A DNA stretch of 64,000 nt from JAPPHA01 sp965242975 (GTDB taxonomy: Bacteria; Pseudomonadota; Alphaproteobacteria; Rhodobacterales; Rhodobacteraceae): assembly GCA_965242975.1 (NCBI GenBank), contig CBDETS010000002.1:558001-622000 (forward strand). The letters are read 5' to 3'. Numbering within the stretch: position 1 is the first letter of the stretch; each line of letters begins with the position of its first letter. Of this stretch, positions 37,583-47,600 are shown piece after piece. A program made the translations under genes and the position numbers. Under the pieces are notes generated by a model that saw only the letters and a list, made by a program, of their open reading frames with translations, had not been told where the DNA came from and ran no database searches.

Positions 37583-38134
37583 CCGCACCGCAGCAGGCCG
37601 AGGCGGGGAAACCTGCCCCGGCCAGTCCGTTTTTCAGGCACCGGGCGGGGAAAGGTCGGTTTCCGCTGCCGAGACTACGGCTTGCGCCGAGCCACGGCAC
37701 CGAAACCCGGCTCGATCTCGCGCGCGGACGCGCGCGGGGGGACACGCGCCAGCGCCGCAACCGGGTCCAGCCGCCTGACGGCGTCCGGAGGGGCTCCGGG
37801 CCGCCGCTTTGGGCCGGGTCTCGCGTCAAGGGACAAGCGGCTCACGCCGTTGACAGCGAAGCTGTCAATCCTTTGACCCGGCCCCGGCCGTCGCGCCGTC
37901 CCTGCGCACCTGCGGTCTCCACTATCGCGGAGTCCGCATCCCGTTTGCGTCCCTGGCGCGGCCGGCGCTTGTGGCGAGGGGTGCGCTCTTGTTCGGACCG
38001 TTTTTGGTGACCGCGCTGCGGCCGGAGCCCCGCCGGGGGCGGGCCTCGGGGGAGCTTCCCCCTGTTTCGGCAGAGAAAGCAAGGCGCGGGCCGGGAGGGC
38101 AGTGCCTGGAAGTCAAACGATGGGAGAAATCGAT
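37583..38134. other. GC-rich intergenic region, no gene recognised
   Basis: About 550 bases. Just after the CxxC gene a GGGG/CCCC hairpin (about 37,605-37,621) is followed 10 bases later by GTTTTTC, a weak terminator candidate. A second short palindrome (gggggagcttccccc) lies near 38,049. Open frames on both strands are compositional artefacts of high GC. Confidence 0.45.
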
Positions 38135-38428
38135 ATGGCTCAAGAGACGTTGTTCCCGATCCGAGAAGAGGAGAAGGCCGCGCACGGTGCGCGTTGGTGG
38201 GCAGGCAATTGGGAGTGCCGCAACCATCACGGTTATTACCAATCCCGTGAGGGCGGAGAGGGGCCGTGGCAATTTGCGGTCTATGGCTTCGGTTACGATG
38301 ACCTGACCGCCTCGATCTATCGGCTCTCGGAGACCGGGGCGATGGCGCGCGAAGACGTGCCGACCGACAGCAGCGACCGGATCACGGTGTTGGGCCGCAA
38401 GTATGGGCGCAGGCATTGGAACCATTGA
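38135..38428 (+). CDS. Small hypothetical protein
   Basis: 97-aa protein from ATG 38135, chosen because GGGAGAAA lies 5-6 bases upstream; an earlier in-frame ATG at 38120 overlaps that site. The sequence is aromatic-rich (ARWWAGNWECRNHHGYYQS, then WQFAVYGFGYDDLTASIYRL) and ends RRHWNH. The Trp/His/Tyr content suggests a compact folded domain. No family recognised. Confidence 0.6.
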   Translation: MAQETLFPIREEEKAAHGARWWAGNWECRNHHGYYQSREGGEGPWQFAVYGFGYDDLTASIYRLSETGAMAREDVPTDSSDRITVLGRKYGRRHWNH

Positions 38429-38519
38429 ACCCCTGGCGGGGCGCGCGGCTTGCCCGCCCTGCATCCAGGCAATGCAATTGCCGCGCCAAAGCGGTTATAC
38501 GGGAGAGAGAAGGGACCTG

Positions 38520-38675
38520 ATGGTAAAAGCAGCACCGCGGATCGACACGGTTGCGGCGACGTTGAAGACGGAGACCGCGCAATCGACCAACCGGGCGATC
38601 TATACCCTGGGCGGTCTTATCGGGGTGCTGTTCGTTCTGGATCATGTCATTTCACTGTTTGGTGTCGGCAACTGA
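38520..38675 (+). CDS. Small single-pass membrane protein
   Basis: 51-aa protein from ATG 38520 with AGAAGGGA just upstream. The N-terminal half is polar and the C-terminal half is one hydrophobic helix (AIYTLGGLIGVLFVLDHVI), predicted to span the inner membrane once. It lies 91 bases after the 97-aa gene and may share its transcript. Function unknown. Confidence 0.55.
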   Translation: MVKAAPRIDTVAATLKTETAQSTNRAIYTLGGLIGVLFVLDHVISLFGVGN

Positions 38676-38743
38676 TCCGGCCCATCGAAATGCAGCACCA
38701 GCGCCGTCCGGTCCGGGCGGCGTTTGTGTGTCGGTGCCGTGTG

Positions 38744-38778
38744 AAACAAAAAGGGCCAGACCCGCGAGGAGCCTGGCC
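38744..38778 (-). terminator. Rho-independent terminator, minus strand, copy A
   Basis: On the minus strand the stem GGCCAG/CTGGCC (loop gctcctcgcgggt) is followed by CTTTTTGTTT. It is similar in sequence and layout to the hairpin at 38897-38926. Confidence 0.6.
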
Positions 38779-38896
38779 GGAGTGTTTCAGGTACAGTGCC
38801 CGCCCAAACACGGGCGATCCAAGTGCGGACGAGCGGGTACAGGATGTTCGTGATTCCCGCCCGTGTCAATTTCCGCGTGCCTGGCGGCGGCACAAA

Positions 38897-38926
38897 GAAA
38901 AAGGCCGGACCCGATGAGAGCCCGGC
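38897..38926 (-). terminator. Rho-independent terminator, minus strand, copy B
   Basis: On the minus strand the stem GCCGG/CCGGC is followed by CCTTTTTCTTTG. Loop and stem share the GCTC..CGGGTC core with copy A, so the two look like duplicated elements. Their purpose is unclear because no minus-strand gene is recognised upstream. Confidence 0.6.
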
Positions 38927-39369
38927 AGTGATAGTGGTGATCGAGTGAGGACATTTCACTCGGGCGCAGGCGACCTGAATTGGTGCCCACCGTCAAACGG
39001 GTGATACCGGATTTCGGCAGAGAGATGTCAGTTGGCGTTACGGCAAAGAATCCGGATGCTGATGGCCTGAAGCCACTCGTTGCCAGACCGATGAACAGAC
39101 CGAGATAAATGTACCCGCTCAAAGCCTGGAAACCTGCGGCGATACGTGTTTCCAAGATCGGTTGCAGATCGCCAATGCAATTCAGAGTGCCCGCTTTCAA
39201 CCGCGCCGGTAGGCAGGTTGAGTATCGCCTGATTCGGCTGATGGCCATGCACAACCCTGAGCAGATTACCCCCTACGCGAACGGGTTTGTCTTGCCAGTG
39301 CATTTTATATGGGGTGGTAAGGGCGCGCTTGGTGTATGATGTTCTGTCCGGTTTGATGGGAGGTGTTTC

Positions 39370-39936
39370 ATGACTGCGGAAGATCATGGTGCGCTCTGGC
39401 ATATGGAGGTGGATTTCGGGACGTCGCGCGCGACGGTACGGATGGCCGAGCGCGATGGGAGAGCGGGGATATTGGTTCACTTGGAGGTCGATGGCGGCAA
39501 GCCAGTGCGGTTTCATTTGACACCCGATCAGGCCGGGTGGCTGGGCGATGCGCTGCCCGCCGCGCTGGCGATGTTGCGCAGTTGGCAGGAGCAGCGCGAC
39601 TGGGAGATATCGCTGCATGATCCGTTCGCGGATTTCGAGAGCGCCGACCCGGACGGTTCGGAAGCAGCAGTGGGTGATCTTTCGAATCCATCAGACGCGC
39701 CGGCCCCGGCTGACAGCTCGTCCAGCGAGAGGGCATCCGGTTCCGTGTCCGACGTTGAGGACATACCGGTCCCGCAGCGCCGCGGCCAGGCGTGGAGCGC
39801 GCGTGAAGAGACGCAGCTGACCGAAGCGTTCCAGGCGGGGCAGGGGGTGGAGCAGCTGGGCAGGCTGTTGCAGCGCAGTCCGCGCGCGATCCGCAAGCGG
39901 CTGGAGAAGCTGGAACTGGTTGTCGCGGACCGCTGA
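39370..39936 (+). CDS. Protein with C-terminal Myb/SANT-like helix-turn-helix
   Basis: 188-aa acidic protein from ATG 39370 with a strong GGGAGGTG ribosome site 5-6 bases upstream. The N-terminal domain (about 1-95) is beta-rich with WHMEVDFGTSRATVRMAE and FHLTPDQAGWLGDALPAAL. A Ser/Asp/Pro-rich linker (about 96-140) leads to a small tri-helical segment, AWSAREETQLTEAFQAG then LGRLLQRSPRAIRKRLEKL, which looks like a Myb/SANT-type DNA-binding domain. A regulator is a reasonable guess from the C-terminal domain. It lies upstream of the KfrA-like gene. Confidence 0.65.
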   Translation: MTAEDHGALWHMEVDFGTSRATVRMAERDGRAGILVHLEVDGGKPVRFHLTPDQAGWLGDALPAALAMLRSWQEQRDWEISLHDPFADFESADPDGSEAAVGDLSNPSDAPAPADSSSSERASGSVSDVEDIPVPQRRGQAWSAREETQLTEAFQAGQGVEQLGRLLQRSPRAIRKRLEKLELVVADR

Positions 39937-40119
39937 CCGGTTGTCGACAGGTTAACGGTTAAACAGGTTGTCGATGCGCGTGTTTACCATCGGTTGCCAG
40001 TCCGGTTGTTGGTTGTTGGTCTGGTAGCCAGTTCGAAACGGCCGGTGTTGGTGCGGTGAATCGGGAGTGTTAAACAGGGCGAAGGTTGACCGTCAACCGA
40101 ACGGCAGGAGGTTAACACC
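39937..40119 (+). promoter_or_regulatory. Repeat-rich control region before the KfrA-like gene
   Basis: 183 bases, AT-richer than the surroundings, with repeated short words: ggttgtcga (twice), gttaac (twice), gttaaacagg (twice) and gttggttgttgg. It ends with the perfect palindrome at 40084-40098 and the ribosome site AGGAGG (40106-40111). The layout suits an operator or a partition/iteron-type binding region; this is inference. Confidence 0.45.
40084..40098. promoter_or_regulatory. Palindromic operator candidate
   Basis: GGTTGACCGTCAACC is a perfect inverted repeat (7-base arms, one central base), 21 bases before the GTG start of the KfrA-like gene. It is a likely autoregulatory site for that DNA-binding protein. 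A related but looser inverted repeat (GGTTGTC/GACAACC) occurs at 41290-41309. Confidence 0.55.
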
Positions 40120-41103
40120 GTGTACACATTGATCGAAGCGGCGAAGGTTGTGGGAAAGTCCAAGGCGGCGCTCTCCAAGGCGATAAGGGCCGGGAAGCTG
40201 GTCGCTTCGAAGGGCAGCGGTGGACGGTATGTGATCGACCCGGTGGAGTTGCACAAGGTTTACCCCGTCACCGAGGTTGACGATGTGGTTGCCACCGAGG
40301 CCCGCGTGGTTGCCGATCCGGAGGGCAAGGTTGTCGACAAGGTGAACACCCGGCCCGGCGCACTGGCGGAGCCGGTTGTTGATGCTGGTGACGCGCAGGG
40401 TTGTGAAGACGTGTCGCGTGCTTCGGTCACCGAAGTTGACGATGTGGTTGCCACCGAGGCCCGCGTGGTTGCCGATCCGGAGGGCAAGGTTGTCGACAAG
40501 GTGAACACCCGGCCCGGCGCAGCGATGTGCCATGACACACCATCGGATGACACAGCCGATGATACAGCGCCCTGCGAAACACCGGGTGCGCACCCTTCGG
40601 GCGATGGTGCCCCGGACAGTGCCGCCTCGGAGGCGGCCAACAGGATGTTGCGCGCGCAGATTGACCGGCTGATCGCGGAACTGGACCGTGAGCGTGCGCA
40701 TTCGCGGGAGGTTGTCGACCGGATCGGGAGGCTGGAAGCGGCTGGTCCTGCGCCGCGTTTGAGACCGCCGATGAGTAATCCGGAGACCGGTGCGGTGTCC
40801 CCCGGTTCTCCGTCACCCGAACAGATGGCACAGGACGGCCTGACCTTGGGTGATCTGCGTTCGGATATTGCGGATATGCGTGCGGCGCTGGTGTATTCGG
40901 TTCAGCAGGTGAATGCGACATTGACCGCGCGGCCGGGCTTTCTGGGGCGCAGTCTGCTGGCCTTGCCGGTTGCCTGGTGCGTGCTGTCCGGTGTTTACGT
41001 CGCGGGCTTTTTCGTGGCTTTTGGTCCGAACGAGTTCTGGCGCGTTGGTCAGTTGAGCCTCGGTGCCCTGATCAGGATGCTGTTGTCGTACTGGCCGTTC
41101 TGA
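40120..41103 (+). CDS. KfrA-like DNA-binding protein with coiled coil and membrane anchor
   Basis: 327-aa protein starting at GTG 40120 with AGGAGG 8 bases upstream. The N-terminal 45 residues form an excisionase/MerR-like helix-turn-helix (TLIEAAKVVGKSKAALSKAI, then GRYVIDPVELHKVY). A 32-residue acidic segment (VTEVDDVVATEARVVAD onward) is present twice. A coiled coil follows (AANRMLRAQIDRLIAELDRERAHSREVVDRI), then a hydrophobic C-terminal helix (LLALPVAWCVLSGVYVAGFFV) that would anchor it to the inner membrane. The plan (HTH, long coil) resembles plasmid KfrA or replication/partition accessory proteins, while the membrane tail is unusual. It probably binds the palindrome in front of its own gene. 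Confidence 0.65.
   Translation: MYTLIEAAKVVGKSKAALSKAIRAGKLVASKGSGGRYVIDPVELHKVYPVTEVDDVVATEARVVADPEGKVVDKVNTRPGALAEPVVDAGDAQGCEDVSRASVTEVDDVVATEARVVADPEGKVVDKVNTRPGAAMCHDTPSDDTADDTAPCETPGAHPSGDGAPDSAASEAANRMLRAQIDRLIAELDRERAHSREVVDRIGRLEAAGPAPRLRPPMSNPETGAVSPGSPSPEQMAQDGLTLGDLRSDIADMRAALVYSVQQVNATLTARPGFLGRSLLALPVAWCVLSGVYVAGFFVAFGPNEFWRVGQLSLGALIRMLLSYWPF
40267..40362 (+). repeat. 96-bp direct repeat inside the KfrA-like gene, copy 1
   Basis: Near-perfect copy at 40426-40521 (159-base spacing, 53 codons, in frame). It contains GTTGTCGAC. It encodes the acidic VTEVDDVVATEARVVAD segment and indicates a recent in-frame duplication. Confidence 0.9.
40426..40521 (+). repeat. 96-bp direct repeat inside the KfrA-like gene, copy 2
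   Basis: Second copy of 40267-40362; the visible difference is gaagtt versus gaggtt near the start. Confidence 0.9.
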
Positions 41104-41608
41104 TCTGACGCGGGCGGGGATCTGCCCCGCACTGGAAAGAGCGGCAGATCGGCGGCTTGCGTTTGCGGTCCGCTTGCCGCTCTCCGCCGCGCCCGGCGTT
41201 TCAGGCAGGTGTCTGGCAATTTTTCAAATTTGTTGAACCCGTCAGGTTTGGCAAATTCTTCCAGCATCTACACTTCCGGCGCACAGTCCGGTTGTCGGTC
41301 CTGACAACCTGTTCACCGGTGCGCGCGCTTGCACCTTTGTCGCTCGAAACCGCAACTGAAGATAATCGGCCGGGCAGCCGAGGATTCGCGCCCGACCCAC
41401 CAAGCTTCTGCTTTTCTTGCAGAATCCGCCGCAGGCGGAGCCCCGGCCCAGCGGCTCCGGGGCTTTATCGCGCTGGCTGTCCGCCGTCATCGCCTTCGGG
41501 ATTTTGACGATCTCATCGGCAAAATATCCGACAGCAAGAACGAAGTTCGGCTTAGGCACGTTTCCGCAACATTTTGCAATGTTGCGCGACGGTGGTACTG
41601 TGGTCCCC
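41104..41608 (+). promoter_or_regulatory. Intergenic region before the relaxase, possible oriT
   Basis: 505 bases without a gene. It holds (i) an inverted repeat AGAGCGGC/GCCGCTCT (41138-41145 and 41176-41183), (ii) GGTTGTC/GACAACC with a 6-base spacer (41290-41309), and (iii) a GC hairpin AGCCCCGG/CCGGGGCT followed by TTTATC (41439-41470), like a weak terminator. A relaxase usually acts at an oriT close to its own gene, so this is the best place in the window to look for one. The nic site cannot be assigned. Confidence 0.45.
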
Positions 41609-44600
41609 ATGGCCGTGTATTATCTCAACTGGAGCGTGGTCAGCCGCAGCAAAGGCCAGAGTGCCGTCGCTGCTGCGGCCTATCGCCATGGCCGCAAGAT
41701 GAAGGCGGAGATCGGCGGCAACACCTATGATTACACTGAGAAAACCGACATCACGCATGCGGAGATCACCCTGCCGGAAGGTGCCCCGGAGTGGTTGGTG
41801 GAGGCCTATGGCGCACCGGCGCTGGGGCGTTTGCTGGATGGCAAGGAGGCGACGGAGGCGAATCGGCGCGAGGCCGTGGGGCGGATTTCGGAGAAGCTGT
41901 GGAACGATGTCGAGCTGTTCGAGGATGCGCATAACATTCACGCCCTGCGGGCGCGGCTGGCCGGAAAGGCCATCTTCGCGCTTCCCGTCGAACTGACACG
42001 CGACCAGCAGATCGAACTGGCGCGCAGCTTCGTGAAGAACAGCCTGGCGGCGCGCGGTGCGGTGGTGGACTGGGTGCGGCACGACCCGGACCCGAATGAC
42101 GCGGGAGAGGCCAATCCGCATATCCATGCGACGGTCACCCTGCGCCATGTGGGAGAGCGGGGCTGGGAGTTGAAGAACCGGGTGTGGGACCAGTATAGCC
42201 TGACGCGCAGCCTGCGGGCGGAATGGGCGCGGGAGGCCAATATCGCGCTGGAACAGGCGGGGCGGCCCGAGCGGATCGACCACCGCAAGCTCATCGATCA
42301 GGGGATCGAACTGGATCCCACGAGTTACGACCGGACGCTGGCGGATGCGCTGGAGGAACGGGGTGAGGAATTCCGGCGCAAGGTGAAGGCGGAAGAGGCG
42401 CTGGAAGCGAACCGCGCGTATCTGAAGGCTGACCCTGAACATATTCTGGCGGTGGTCTCGGCCGAGCGCACGCTGTTCACTGCACAGGACGTGACAGACG
42501 CTTTCCGGCGGCAGGGGTTCGAGAAAGCTGCGGCCGCGGTTTTGACGGGCCAGGCGATGCAAAGCTTCGAGGTGATCGGGCTGACGGACACCATGGGGGG
42601 AGTTGAGCATCTGTTCACGACGCGGGCGCAATTGCACGTTGAATCCAACCTGATGGCGGAGGCGCTGGGGATGGTCGCCGCTGTTTCGGTCTCAGATGTC
42701 CTGCCGAAAGACGTGGTTGAAGGTCTTGATGACGGTCAGCGCGTGGCGCTGAAGGAGATGGTTTCGGACAAGCGGCTGGGCCTGGTGTCGGGCCATGCGG
42801 GAACGGGCAAGACCCATGTGATCGGGCTGGCGGCACAGGTCTGGAAGGCGCGGGGGTACGAGGTTCTGGGAGGCGCGATCAGCGGGCGCGCGACGCAGAA
42901 CCTGGGCGGGATCGAAGGTCTGCGGGCGATGAGTCTTGCGGCCTGGGAAGCAAGGTGGGCGCGGGGCGATCAACCCGAAGCGGGCAAGTTCGTGTTCGTG
43001 ATGGACGAGGCGGGGATGGTGGGGACCGCGACCTGGGCGCGGGTGCAGCATCAGGTGGAGCGGATGGGGGGTATTCTCCGGCCGGTGGGTGATCCCGAGC
43101 AGTTGCAGCCGGTGCTGGATACCGGCGTGTTCGGGCAGTTGATGGCACGGGTTGGCGGGGCGGTGATCGCCGACGTGCGGCGGATGCGCGATGCGGGGGA
43201 CCGCGAGGCGACGAAGCTGTTTGCGCGGGGTTTCGAAGGAGCCGAAGCCGCGCTGGCCCATTACCGCGATACGGGGGCGATTCACGAGGAGCCAACGGTC
43301 AAGTCGGCGCTCGATGCGCTGGTGAATGCCTATTACGCGGAGCCGGGGCAGGGGGTATCTCCTGCAAATGCGCCTGGCCAGAGCCAATCCGCTTTCTCAG
43401 CTTCTGTCGACCCGATCGAGACGGGCGCGGGGGTGATCGTGCTGCCTGAAGCCGCCATTCGATCGCTGGCAGCTTTGGCTGAGAAGGAAGGGGAACAAGC
43501 AGGGGCTGCAGCGCGCGACGGTCAGGCAGGCCGTGCTTCTCAGCAGAAGTCTGGCTCTTCTCGAGGCGCTCAGGCCCAAAGGTATCGGGGACCATCCACG
43601 GCGGCTGTGCGGGAGGCGTTGCTGGAACGCGCGGAGGATCTGTTCCAGACGGTGTTCGGAGAGCCGGTGCATCCGAACGCGAAGGAATGGCAGGCGCGGG
43701 AGAAGGCCGCGCAGGTCATGCGGATGCAGGGGCCGAAACGGGGTCTCTGGCATGATTATTCAGCGGGTGAGGGGGGCGATCTGCTCGATCTGATCGCCCG
43801 CGAATTCTGCGGGTTGAGTGAGGCGAAATCCGACTTTCCCCGCGTGATGAAGGAAGCGGCGCGCTACGTTGGGATCGCCACGGATCAGCCGGTTGATGAA
43901 ACACTTCTGAAGGCGCGGGCCACCGAGCGGGAACGCAAGGCGGCGGAGGCTGAGAAACAAGAGGCCGCGCGGCGGGCGGCGCTGGTGAAGACACTGGCCG
44001 GGACGACTGTGCCGGTGGAGGGAACGCCAGCGGTGGCCTACCTGGCCGGACGGGGCATTGCCGCGCTTCCCGAAAGCGAGATCGGCTGGCTGCCGCCGGT
44101 GCCCGAAGCCCCGGTGCGCTCGCCCGAGTTCGGAGCGCTGGTGGTCTGGGCGCGTGACGCAGAAGGGGTCATCACCGGCGGGCAGCGGATTCTGCTCAAC
44201 CCGGATGGCACAAAGGCGGCGCGGGACGTGCGCAAACCGTCCTTTGGTGCGGTTGGCGGGTCTCACGCCCGGTTTGCGGCGCGAAAGGATGGGATGTCGT
44301 TGCCGCTGCGCGGCGGGGCTGAGAATGGAAAGCAACTCCAATCCACTTCCCCGGCAAATGCGGCGCAGCCGTCCGCGTTACCGGGGCTCCGCCCGTCCGA
44401 CGCCTTGACGGCTCCACAGGAGCCGCCATCGGTACACGACCCGGCGACGGACCCATTGGTGATCGCGGAAGGTCCGGAAAGCGCGCTGTCGATTTGGCAA
44501 GCCACCGGGTACGAGACATGGGCTGTGTTCGGGGCGTCGAACTGGAAGACGGTGCCGCTCCCGCTGGACCGCCCGGTCATTCTGGCTCCGGACCGGGATG

Positions 44601-47600
44601 CGCCGGACAGCCCGGCGGGACGTGCCTTCCGCAAGGCGGTGGGCCATCATCTCGCGGCGATCGAAGCGGCGCAGCAAGGTGGTCGTCTCAGCATCGCCGT
44701 GGCCCCGGAACCGGAAGGCTCGAAGCATGATCTGAATGACACGCTTCAGCGCGCTGGATCTGAGGCAGTGCGGGACGCCATTGCAGGAGCGCGCCCGGTT
44801 GTGATCGAAGGGACGCCTTCGGCGATGGCTTGGGAGAAGGACTTGGCGGGCTTGCCATCGCAAGGCGCATCGTCCGGGTCCGAGCTGCCCGTTTCTTCAG
44901 CCCCGCTGCAGGCGGAGCCAAGCCGTGTGGCGATCTGCTATTCGCGGCAGGACGTGGACAAGGCGAATGACGCTTTGCGGACGCGGGCGATCGGGACGGG
45001 CCGGGTGGAGCAGGGTGCGGAACTGCATTACGGCGAGATCGTGCGGCTGGACCGGCGCGGGCTGGTGCCGAAGCGCTACACTGCGCCGATGCTGCTGGCC
45101 CCCGGTGACAGGGTGATCTTCACCAGGCCCTATAGAGAGATGGATATCTCGAAGTCGAGTTTCGCGACGGTGACGGCCACCCGTCCGGGTCAGATCGAAC
45201 TCGACCTCGATGACGGGCGCGCGGTGGAGATCGACATGACCGCCTTCGATCATTTCGACTACGGGTATGCGGCCACCGCGCACCAGCTGCAGGGGGTGAC
45301 GGTCGATCACGCCTTTGCCCTGGCGCATCCGCGCATGAACCGCCCGGTGACCTACGTGATGATGTCGCGGCACCGGGACAGCGTTCAGATGTTCGTGCCG
45401 CAGTCCCGGTTCGAGGATGAGAGTTTCGAGGAGGTCGCCTGCCGGGACGATTATCTCACGCTCGGCTGGGAGAGTGAACAGGGACATCCTGTTGCCGGAC
45501 AGCGCTTTGTGGACAGCGCGCATGGCAGCCGTCCGGACAGACTGGAGCTTTCAGAAGGGAATGCGCGGCCTCTCTCGGGACCGAATGTCGGCTTCAAACC
45601 GAATGTCGGCTTCAATGTGTCCTACCTGCGCGACCCGCATCTTCTTGGTGTGATGCGGCGCGTGGCGGGGCTGCTGTCCTCGGACTGGGCCAAGGGGGAT
45701 CCCGTTCTGGGAGAGGACGACAAGGGCTATGCGGCCGACCCGCAGCGGGTGGTGGATGATCTGGTGGCGCGGCATTCGGTGATCGAAGCCAACCAGGTCG
45801 CGTCGGAACTTGCGCGGGCGGCACCGCATCCCGACACGTTCGTGCGCCTGTTCCGGGAGGCGATGACCCATCCGGACCTGATGGCTTTGAACCATGACGA
45901 AACCGGTCCCCGGCTCTATTCCACCGGCGCGCGGGTGGAGTTGGAACTCGGTGCGCTCGATCTCGGGGTGACGCTGGCGGTGGCGCATCACGACAAGGGC
46001 CTGTCGCTGGACGCGGCCTATGTGACCGAGGCGTTGAACCGCGCCGGGCTGGACGACACAGCGCGGGACGCCGCCATGCACGGGGCGCAGGCCGGGCAGC
46101 TTTCCTTCCTCACCAGCGATAAGGACGATCCCATCGGTGTGCCCGGCGGAGAGGTCAGCCAGGTGCGGTTGATCACCGGCGGGGCGGGGTCGGGCAAGAC
46201 CGCTGTGCTGGCGGCGCTGGCGGACGCGCATGAGCGCGCGGGTTTGACCGTGCATCGGATCGCGCCGACACGCAACGCGGGCCGGGCCTTCGAGGCAAGG
46301 ACCGGAACCTCCGTGCGCAGCTTCCGGTCCTTCCTGCACGGGCTTGAGACCGGCAGCGTCACGCTCGATGCGAATACCGTCATCCTGCTGGACGAGGCGG
46401 GGTTGCTGGAGGTGGAAGAGACCCGCGATCTGCTTGATGTGGCCGAGATGTCGGGGGCGCGGCTGATCGCGGCCTGGGACCCGGCGCAGGTGGGGCGCGG
46501 ACGCCTGTTCGAGGATCTGGAAGCGCGGATCGGTTCGGTGCATCTGGCGGGTACGCACCGGCAGAAGACCCGCCAGGCGCGGGAGACCATGGAACAGGTT
46601 GGCACTGGTACAGCGCGGCAGGAGGCCGAAGGGCTGGTGGATGCGGGTGTCGTGAAGGCTGTCGAAGGGCGTCAGGCGGCGCTGGAGAAGCTGGTGGACG
46701 GCTATCTTGCCGACCGCAGCCCGGACCGGATCGTGGTAGCGGGGAGCCGGGCGGAGGCGGCGGAGGTCAACCACGCGATCCGGGCGAAGCTCTATCCGCA
46801 AAGCGCGGGTGCGGCGGGTGCCAATGCGCCGCCGTCAGAGGACGGGCATGTCCCGGCGGGGGACCTGCATGAGGGCGACCGGATCGTGCTGAGCGCCTGG
46901 TATGCTCCGGCGCGGCTGCCTGCGGGGACACGCGGCGTGGTGGTGAGGGCGGATACGGACGAGGTGCGGATCCGGCTGGAACCGGGCATGGGTTCCGGCG
47001 GGTCTTCCGAACAGCCGTCCGGCGGTGATCCGCATGTGGTGGTGCGGCGCGACGATGCGGAGTTCCGTTGCGGGGCGGGCTTTGCACAGACCGTATTTGA
47101 GGCCAAGGGGCAGGGACATTCGAGCGTGCATGTTCTCGCCCATCGCGGTCTGACCCGCGCGGCGCTGGTGACCGCCATGGGGCTGCACGAGAAGAAACTG
47201 CGGATCGTGGTGCCGGCCAGCGAAGAAAACCGCGTCGAGGCTCTGTCCGGCATTCTGAGCCGGTCCAGAAAGCGCGGACGGGTCGCGACACATGTTCTCG
47301 ATCCCGCGCTTGCGGTGGAGGCGGTCGCCGACCAGACGGCGCGGTTGCGGCACTTCGCGCGCGGGGCGGGCAGCCCATGGGTGCGGGCGGAGCTGTCCAC
47401 CGCGCAGACCGCCCTGAGCGAAGCGGATCTGATCGCCGACCCGGCGCGGATTCTGCCGGTGCTGGCGGCGAAGCGGGTGCGGTTCACGATTGCTGATCTG
47501 CGCCGGGAGATCGCGGCACGGGTGTCGTCGGATACGGCGGACACAGATGGGCTGGTCAGCGCCGCGATGGGATCGCCGGAGATTGTCTGGCTGAAGGAAA

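Larger units (their letters stand above)
38676..39369. other. Intergenic region with two minus-strand terminators
   Basis: About 690 bases without a convincing gene. It contains two similar rho-independent terminators on the minus strand (listed separately). The ribosome site of the next gene (GGGAGGTG) lies at the right end. Frames on the minus strand (for example 39028-39618) lack family features. Confidence 0.5.

Noticed and set aside
37675..38082. 135-codon minus-strand frame
   Set aside because: Pro/Ala/Arg-rich composition typical of GC-rich non-coding DNA, with no start signal.
38787..39618. Minus-strand frames of 155 and 196 codons
   Set aside because: They cross a terminator-like hairpin and show no family features.
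41417..41608. 64-codon N-terminal extension of the relaxase
   Set aside because: It contains a GC hairpin with T-rich tail and low-similarity sequence; the MobA/MobL N-terminus is MAVYYLN at 41609.
41552..42637. 361-codon and other long minus-strand frames under the relaxase (up to 915 codons at 47603-50350)
   Set aside because: High GC leaves antisense frames open. The sense strand has clear domain motifs throughout and the antisense products have none.
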